Positions 21,436-25,731 of a stretch of 25,731 nucleotides of DNA are shown piece after piece. Under the pieces are notes generated by a model. That model did no database searches and was not told the DNA's origin. It worked only from the letters and a program-made list of their open reading frames with translations. The position numbers were made by a program, and so were the translations under genes. This DNA comes from an uncultured Oscillospiraceae bacterium. GTDB taxonomy: Bacteria > Bacillota > Clostridia > Oscillospirales > Oscillospiraceae. Positions within the stretch are counted from its first letter, which is position 1, and each line of letters begins with the position of its first letter. Where the stretch lies: NCBI GenBank assembly GCA_910578575.1, contig CAJTQP010000034.1:1-25731 (forward strand), given 5' to 3'.

Positions 21436-21578
21436 TGGCCGTCACCCCACTCCCCCTGCCGGTCCTTTTCCCGCCGGCGTTGGTTCCACCACTGCATAAA
21501 CTTGAGTTTTATGGGGATGGACGCCACCACCACCGCCACGATGACCAACCACCAGTACCATTGCAAGCCCAAAAACAT
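21432..21578 (-). CDS. 48-residue single-span membrane protein, first gene of exporter operon
   Basis: ATG 21578 has a perfect AAGGAGG 7 bases upstream. The protein starts MFLGLQWYWWLVIVAVVVAS, one membrane span (about 6-24), followed by a basic, Trp-containing cytoplasmic-looking tail (KLKFMQWWNQRRREKDRQ) and an acidic end. Its TGA overlaps the GTG of the ATPase by 4 bases, so the two are translationally coupled. Role unknown: a small accessory or regulatory subunit of the exporter is the natural inference. The ideal ribosome site, hydrophobic core and coupling make a chance reading frame unlikely. Confidence 0.8.
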   Translation of the reverse strand: MFLGLQWYWWLVIVAVVVASIPIKLKFMQWWNQRRREKDRQGEWGDGQ

Positions 21579-21625
21579 CAAAAACCCTCCTTATCGTTGT
21601 GATAGGGAGAGTTTATGTCCGTGCT

Positions 21626-21665
21626 GTGAAATTGACGTGAGGTTTTGGTGAAATCCCCGTGAAAT
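21626..21665 (-). promoter_or_regulatory. Four 11-bp-phased direct repeats, candidate response-regulator operator
   Basis: Plus-strand GTGAAAT at 21626, GTGAGGT at 21637, GTGAAAT at 21648 and GTGAAAT at 21659: exactly 11 bp apart, one DNA turn, the geometry of OmpR/PhoB-family boxes. It sits 48 bp upstream of the exporter operon, right after the kinase gene. On the minus strand CATAAA about 17 bp downstream of the third repeat could be the -10 of an activated promoter without a classical -35. Confidence 0.7.
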
Positions 21666-22669
21666 CATGCCACCGGGAGGGAGAAATAGAAGCGCACCCC
21701 CTCCGCCTGATTTTCCACCCCGTAGGGCAGCTTCTGCATGGACAAGATCTGCGCCACAATGGACAGCCCTAGGCCGGAACCCTTATAGGGGGCGCTGCTG
21801 TCCCGGTAGAACTTATCCCAGAGCTTGGGCAAAGCCTCCTGGGGGATGGGCTTGCCCTGGTTGAAGAGGGAGAAGTGCAGGGCCCCCTCCTGCTGGGTGA
21901 GGGTCAGGCGCAGGACCCCGCCAGGCTGAACATTTTTCCTGGCGTTGAGCATCAGGTTTTCCAGCACCTGTTCCATCCGCCGCCGGTCGGTTTTCACAAA
22001 AACCCCTTGCTCCGGCAGTTCATATTCCAAGGTGAAGTTGGCATCCGGCGGGTCCAGCAAAAGCCGTCCGGCCACAGTTTCCAGCAGCTCCACAAAGTCG
22101 AAGCGGGTGGGGGTCAGGGCCGCCGCCCCGCTCTCCAGGGCGGACAGATCCAACAGGGTGACGATGAGGTCATTCATGCGTGCCACCTCGGAGACGATCA
22201 CCTGGGCGTACTTCTGCTGCTTGGCCGGGTCCGTCTCCTCCTGTATCCCCTCGGCATAGGCCCGGATGATGCCCAGCGGGGTTTTCATCTCGTGGGACAG
22301 GCTGTCCACCAGCTCCTTGCGCTCTGCCAGGGCGTGTTCCTGGCGGGCCAGGGCCCTTTGGAGCCTGTCCGCCAGCTCGCCGAACTCGTCCTGAGAGGAA
22401 AGGGTACAGGGGGTGGAGAAGTCCAGGCTGGCCATGCGTTTTGCGGAGGCGTGGAGTTGGGAAAGGGGCTTTGAGATGAAGCATAGCAGGAAGCGGTCGA
22501 TCCCCCAAATCACCAGCAGGGCCAGGCCCAGCCAGAGCAGGAAGGCGGCGGTCTCGCCAATGGGCAACGCGGTGGAGAGAAGGTAGGCGAAAATCAGGGC
22601 GACGCCCGCCAGCTTGGAGAGCATCATCAGCTTCTTGCGCAGGGTGCGCAGGGAAAACGCCTCTTTCAT
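21665..22669 (-). CDS. Sensor histidine kinase, intramembrane-sensing type
   Basis: 334 residues; ATG 22669 overlaps the response-regulator stop (ATGA). Two membrane spans (about 16-36 and 42-64) are joined by only about six external residues, so ligand sensing must occur at or within the membrane, as in BceS-like kinases. A HAMP-like linker (about 62-115, FISKPLSQLHASAKRMASLD) leads to the H-box SLSHEMKTPLG with phospho-acceptor His126, N-box ENLMLNARK, and the G-box GSGLGLSIV. The D-box is degenerate (FNQGKPIP). It phosphorylates the regulator encoded upstream; the adjacent exporter is the likely target system. Confidence 0.93.
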   Translation of the reverse strand: MKEAFSLRTLRKKLMMLSKLAGVALIFAYLLSTALPIGETAAFLLWLGLALLVIWGIDRFLLCFISKPLSQLHASAKRMASLDFSTPCTLSSQDEFGELADRLQRALARQEHALAERKELVDSLSHEMKTPLGIIRAYAEGIQEETDPAKQQKYAQVIVSEVARMNDLIVTLLDLSALESGAAALTPTRFDFVELLETVAGRLLLDPPDANFTLEYELPEQGVFVKTDRRRMEQVLENLMLNARKNVQPGGVLRLTLTQQEGALHFSLFNQGKPIPQEALPKLWDKFYRDSSAPYKGSGLGLSIVAQILSMQKLPYGVENQAEGVRFYFSLPVA

Positions 22670-23334
22670 AGCTCCACCTCAAATTTGTAGCCAGAGCGGA
22701 TCAGGGTGACGATGTGCTTCCCTTCCTCCCCCAGCTTTTGCCGCAGGGTCTTGATGTGGGTGTCCACGGTGCGGGTGCTCCCCTGGAAGTCATAGCCCCA
22801 GACCCGGTTCAGGAGCTGTTCCCGGCTGAACACCTGTCCGGGGTTGGCCATGAGGAAGGCCAGCAGGGCGTATTCCTTGTGGGTCAGGCTGATCTCTTGG
22901 CCCTCCAGGTATGCCTTGTGGGCGTTGGGCTGGAGTAAGATCTTCCCGGCTTGGAGGCTCCCGGCGGGGGCGGGGCTGGTCCGGCGCAGGAGGGCGTTCA
23001 CCTTCGCCAGCAGGACCCTGGGGCTGAAGGGTTTTGTCATGTAGTCGTCGGCGCCGTAGGCATAGCCCTTCAGCTTGTCCTCCTCCTCCCCCTTGGCGGT
23101 GAGCATGACGATGGGCATCTGGCTCATCTCCCGCGCCAGCTTGCAGACGGAGAAACCGTCTAACTGGGGCATCATCACGTCCAGGATCATCAAGTCCATG
23201 GGGTGATGCCGCAGGAGGAGCAGGGCCTCCACCCCGTCCCCGGCGGGAAAGCAGCGGTGGCCGCCTTTGCGCAAAAACGCCGCGATGATGTCCTGCATGG
23301 CCTGCTCGTCTTCCACAATGAGAATATCTGCCAT
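22666..23334 (-). CDS. OmpR/PhoB-family response regulator
   Basis: 222 residues from ATG 23334 (MADILIVEDE), with GGGAGG 4 bases upstream; a TTG four codons earlier is rejected. Receiver domain: acidic pair Glu8-Asp9, phospho-acceptor Asp52 (MILDVMMP), Thr79, Lys101 (TKPFSP). Winged-helix effector domain from about 125 to the end (LTHKEYALLAFLMANPGQVFSR, STRTVDTHIKTLRQKL, IRSGYKFEVEL). The family binds tandem direct repeats spaced 11 bp, which is what lies in front of the exporter operon. Confidence 0.95.
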   Translation of the reverse strand: MADILIVEDEQAMQDIIAAFLRKGGHRCFPAGDGVEALLLLRHHPMDLMILDVMMPQLDGFSVCKLAREMSQMPIVMLTAKGEEEDKLKGYAYGADDYMTKPFSPRVLLAKVNALLRRTSPAPAGSLQAGKILLQPNAHKAYLEGQEISLTHKEYALLAFLMANPGQVFSREQLLNRVWGYDFQGSTRTVDTHIKTLRQKLGEEGKHIVTLIRSGYKFEVEL

Positions 23335-23373
23335 AATGCCTCCCAACCGCTACACCGTTCCCTACTGCGCTTG

Positions 23374-23402
23374 ATTATAGTTTCTTCGGGGGAAAAAGGC
23401 AA
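23374..23402 (-). promoter_or_regulatory. Promoter of the two-component operon
   Basis: On the minus strand TTGCCT (23402-23397), 17 bases, TATAAT (23379-23374). Back to back with the recG promoter, 14 bp apart. Confidence 0.7.
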
Positions 23403-23416
23403 GGGGCAAATCGGGC

Positions 23417-23445
23417 TTGTGCCTGGGGGAGGTCTTTGTTACAAT
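23417..23445 (+). promoter_or_regulatory. Promoter of recG
   Basis: TTGTGC (23417-23422), 17 bases, TACAAT (23440-23445). Transcription would start about 23 bases before the recG ATG. Confidence 0.6.
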
Positions 23446-23474
23446 GGTAGGATGATGGGAAAGGAGGCGCCCCC

Positions 23475-25526
23475 ATGGAACTGAATACCCCTTTGAATAC
23501 CCTCCCCGGCATCGGTGCGGCGAGAGAGGCGGCCTTGGGCAAACTGGGTCTCCATACGGTGGCGGACCTGCTCAGCCACTTCCCGCGGGACTATGAGGAC
23601 CGCCACCTCTATCCCAACATCGCCGCCCTGCCCCAGGACGTGCCGGTGTGCTTCCAAGCCATGGTGGCGGAGCCCTTTCACTCCAGCTACATCCGCAAGG
23701 GTATGACCGTCACCAGAGGACGGGTAGTGGATGATACCGGACAGGTGGATTTGACCTTTTTCAACCTGCCCTATGCCAAAAAGGTCCTGGAGGAGGGCCG
23801 GAGCTTTGTGTTTTATGGCGTCGTCACCGGTGGCGGACGGCGGGCCATGGCCCATCCCCAGTTCCAGCGGGCGGAGGACTACGACGCCGGGGACCCCATC
23901 CAGCCGGTGTATCCCCTCAGCGCTGGGGTGAGCAACCAACGGCTGTTGGAGCTGATGCGCCAGGCCATGGACTGTATCCCTCAAATCCAGGAGACCTTGG
24001 AGGAGGACATCCGGCGGCGGTATGACCTGGCCCCAGTGGCGTTGGCATACCGAGGGGTCCACTTCCCAAAGACCTGGGAGGAATTGGAGGTGGCCCGGCG
24101 GAGGCTGCGCTTTGAGGAGCTGTTCTGCCTGAACCTGGGGCTGGCCCTGATCCGCACCCGGCGGGAGGAACAGCCGGCGGCGCCCTTTGTCCGGCAGGAT
24201 CTGGGGCCGTTTTTGGAAAACCTCCCCTTTTCCCTCACCGCCGCCCAGCTGCGCTGCGTCCAAGAGGCGGCGGGGGATTTGAAACGGCCCGTCCCCATGA
24301 ACCGGCTGCTGCAAGGGGACGTGGGGTCGGGAAAAACCGTGGTGGCTGCCGCCTGCGCTGTGCTGGCCTGGGAGAACGGCTGTCAGGCCGCCTTGATGGC
24401 GCCCACAGAGCTGTTGGCCCAGCAGCATCACCGCACGTTGTCGGAGTTGCTCTCCGGGACGGGGATGCGGGTGGGACTGCTCACCGGCTCCATGACCCCT
24501 GCCCAGAAGCGGGACTGCCGGGGGGCTTTGGAAGCGGGAGAGATCGACTTGATTGTGGGCACCCACGCCCTGCTCAGTGGGCCGGTGGCCTTTCGCCGGC
24601 TGGCTTTGGTCATCACCGACGAGCAGCACCGCTTTGGTGTGGACCAGCGCTCCGCTCTGGCGGCCAAAAGCGGCCAGGGGGAAGCCAAACCCCATGTACT
24701 GGTGATGTCCGCCACCCCCATCCCCCGGACCCTGGCGCTGATGATCTATGGGGACTTGGACCTGTCGGTAATCGATCAGCTTCCTCCAGGCCGTAAGGCA
24801 GTGGAGACCTACCTGGTGGGCCAGGATAAGCGGCAGCGGCTCTACAACTTCATTCGCAAGCAAGTGGGGCTGGGACGGCAGGTGTATCTGGTGTGCCCGG
24901 CGGTGTCCGAGGAGGACCCGGAGGGGTTAAAGGCTGCGGAGCAGTACGGACGAGAGCTGCGGGAGCGGGTGTTCCCGGACCTGCGGGTGGCCATCGTCCA
25001 CGGACGGCAGAAGGCCAAGGAGAAGCAGGCGGTGATGACCGCCTTTGCCCAGGGGCAGGTGGACCTGCTGGTGGCCACCACGGTGATCGAGGTGGGGGTG
25101 GATGTGCCCAACGCCGCCCTCATGGTCATTGAGGATGCAGACCGCTTCGGCCTCAGCCAGCTCCATCAGCTCCGGGGACGGGTGGGACGGGGAGAACATC
25201 AATCCTATTGCGTGCTGGTCAGCGGCAACCGCAACCCCCAGACCCGCCAGCGGCTGAAAGCCCTCTGCGCCACCACCGACGGCTTCGCCCTGGCGGAGGA
25301 GGACTTGAAGCTCCGGGGCCCCGGCGACTTCTTCGGCGCCCGGCAGCACGGCTTGCCCCAGTTGAAGCTGGCTAGTTTGGCGGGGGATATGCGCCTGCTC
25401 CACCAGGCCCAGGCGGCGGCCAGGGCGGTGTTGGAGGGGGACCCGGCGTTGGAGCTGCCCCAACATGCGCCGCTGCGGCGGCGGGTGGAGCAGTTGTTTC
25501 GGGAGAATCGGGATATTTTTAATTGA
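23475..25526 (+). CDS. recG: ATP-dependent DNA helicase RecG
   Basis: 683 residues, full length. ATG 23475 has AAAGGAGG 7 bases upstream. RecG remodels stalled forks and branch-migrates Holliday junctions. N-terminal wedge/OB region with LNTLPGIGAAREAALGKLG and FPRDYEDR; Walker A GDVGSGKT (281-288), APTELLAQQH (309-318), DEQH box (382-385), SATPIPRTLA (412-421), and the late helicase motifs TTVIEVGVDVPNA and QLHQLRGRVGRG. The TRG-like C-terminal stretch LKLRGPGDFFGARQHGLP is intact. No terminator is evident before the SLH leader that begins 13 bases after the stop; the T-tailed hairpin in that leader may serve. Confidence 0.97.
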   Translation: MELNTPLNTLPGIGAAREAALGKLGLHTVADLLSHFPRDYEDRHLYPNIAALPQDVPVCFQAMVAEPFHSSYIRKGMTVTRGRVVDDTGQVDLTFFNLPYAKKVLEEGRSFVFYGVVTGGGRRAMAHPQFQRAEDYDAGDPIQPVYPLSAGVSNQRLLELMRQAMDCIPQIQETLEEDIRRRYDLAPVALAYRGVHFPKTWEELEVARRRLRFEELFCLNLGLALIRTRREEQPAAPFVRQDLGPFLENLPFSLTAAQLRCVQEAAGDLKRPVPMNRLLQGDVGSGKTVVAAACAVLAWENGCQAALMAPTELLAQQHHRTLSELLSGTGMRVGLLTGSMTPAQKRDCRGALEAGEIDLIVGTHALLSGPVAFRRLALVITDEQHRFGVDQRSALAAKSGQGEAKPHVLVMSATPIPRTLALMIYGDLDLSVIDQLPPGRKAVETYLVGQDKRQRLYNFIRKQVGLGRQVYLVCPAVSEEDPEGLKAAEQYGRELRERVFPDLRVAIVHGRQKAKEKQAVMTAFAQGQVDLLVATTVIEVGVDVPNAALMVIEDADRFGLSQLHQLRGRVGRGEHQSYCVLVSGNRNPQTRQRLKALCATTDGFALAEEDLKLRGPGDFFGARQHGLPQLKLASLAGDMRLLHQAQAAARAVLEGDPALELPQHAPLRRRVEQLFRENRDIFN

Positions 25527-25538
25527 GGGAATTGATTG

Positions 25539-25664
25539 CATAAAGTTGTTGGATTTTGTGGATATTTGCGGAGTATATACGTTCCAGGATTTTCTAGTTC
25601 TGGGAGGGCGTATTTTAGGGTGCACCGTTCGGTGTGCCCTAATTTTTTGCCCGTGAGTAGCCAC
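25539..25664 (+). promoter_or_regulatory. Fixed-length structured leader upstream of SLH gene, copy C
   Basis: CATAAA (25539-25544), 39 bases including TGTGGAT at the same place as in copy B, CCAG...CTGG motif (25584-25603) with GAGG, then 57 bases to the box. The second hairpin has a 12-bp stem (25615-25626 with 25631-25642, two G:U pairs, loop GTTC) followed by six T residues, so this copy looks like a true intrinsic terminator. It may also stop read-through from recG. In-frame TAG at 25658-25660. Confidence 0.65.
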
Positions 25665-25731
25665 GCAACGAGAAGAAGGTGCTGACCCTGGTTCTCACAC
25701 TCGCCATGCTCTTATCTGTCATGGTCGTGGG
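25665..25731 (+). repeat. Conserved 5' box of SLH genes, copy C (cut by window end)
   Basis: All 67 visible bases are identical to copy B at 13872-13938. Confidence 0.9.
25679..25731 (+). CDS. Start of a fourth SLH-domain surface protein, partial
   Basis: Only the signal-peptide region is in the window (VLTLVLTLAMLLSVMVVG), identical at base level to the third SLH gene. As there, no ATG precedes NEKK: the codons upstream are CGC, CCA and a TAG stop. The identity of the rest of the gene is inferred from the shared box. Confidence 0.75.
   Translation, partial: MLTLVLTLAMLLSVMVV

Noticed and set aside
25465..25656. A reading frame through leader C ending in LGGRILGCTVRCALIFCP, resembling LGGVILGRAVRYVLKFC in leader B and LGADFFCHNVKLRRKIC in leader A: a possible conserved leader peptide.
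   Set aside because: No ribosome site with a sensible start is shared, copy A stays open into the S-layer gene while B and C stop, and the similarity is explained by the underlying stem-loop bases (TTTT, GTCA, TGCC at fixed places). Kept only as a weak alternative.
1..25731. CRISPR arrays, tRNA or rRNA genes, insertion sequences, prophage genes or a DNA invertase gene.
   Set aside because: None seen on either strand; the recombinase needed for any S-layer switching, if site-specific, must lie elsewhere.

Overview
The window looks like a chromosomal stretch from a spore-forming gut Clostridia, most probably Oscillospiraceae (Flavonifractor/Lawsonibacter/Intestinimonas-like). This is inferred from the GC-rich codon use of the housekeeping genes, the SpmA/SpmB spore-maturation pair, the butyryl/crotonyl-CoA type enzymes and the S-layer homology (SLH) proteins typical of that group. 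No database search was possible, so every family call rests on motifs.

Layout. 1-2716 (+): partial SLH surface protein. 2843-5041 (-): a crotonase-fold protein and an acyl-CoA dehydrogenase, divergent from hbd (5474-6325, +) across a 432-bp control region. 6560-9652 (-): second SLH protein. 9924-13165 (+): a TrpXYZ-type ABC importer (lipoprotein, permease, ATPase) plus a small Cys-motif protein. 13230-13643 (-): unknown protein. 13886-16819 (+): third SLH protein. 16947-17189 (-): AbrB-family regulator. 17428-18533 (+): spmA-spmB. 18584-21578 (-): a four-gene ABC-2 exporter operon that begins with a previously uncalled 48-residue membrane protein. 21665-23334 (-): histidine kinase and response regulator that probably control that exporter. 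23475-25526 (+): recG. 25679-end (+): start of a fourth SLH gene.

The most unusual feature is the SLH set. Three of the four genes (the fourth is cut off at its 5' end) begin with a nearly identical box: 120/122 identical bases between the second and third, 67/67 between the third and fourth. The box encodes NEKK plus the signal peptide. Each box is preceded by a 126-nt leader of exactly the same length, with an ATAAA hexamer, a conserved CCAG...CTGGGAG hairpin and a second hairpin whose stem changes by compensation. In all three copies the codon where ATG would be expected is something else (AAG, GAC, CCA), and an in-frame stop lies 2-14 codons upstream of the box. They therefore look like start-less, possibly silent, S-layer cassettes, or genes using an odd GTG start behind a structured leader. 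Copies two and three face away from each other and would flank a 4.2-kb invertible segment.

A second notable signal is a set of four heptamers spaced exactly 11 bp apart (21626-21665), placed between the two-component system and the exporter operon. It is the expected geometry of an OmpR/PhoB-family operator.
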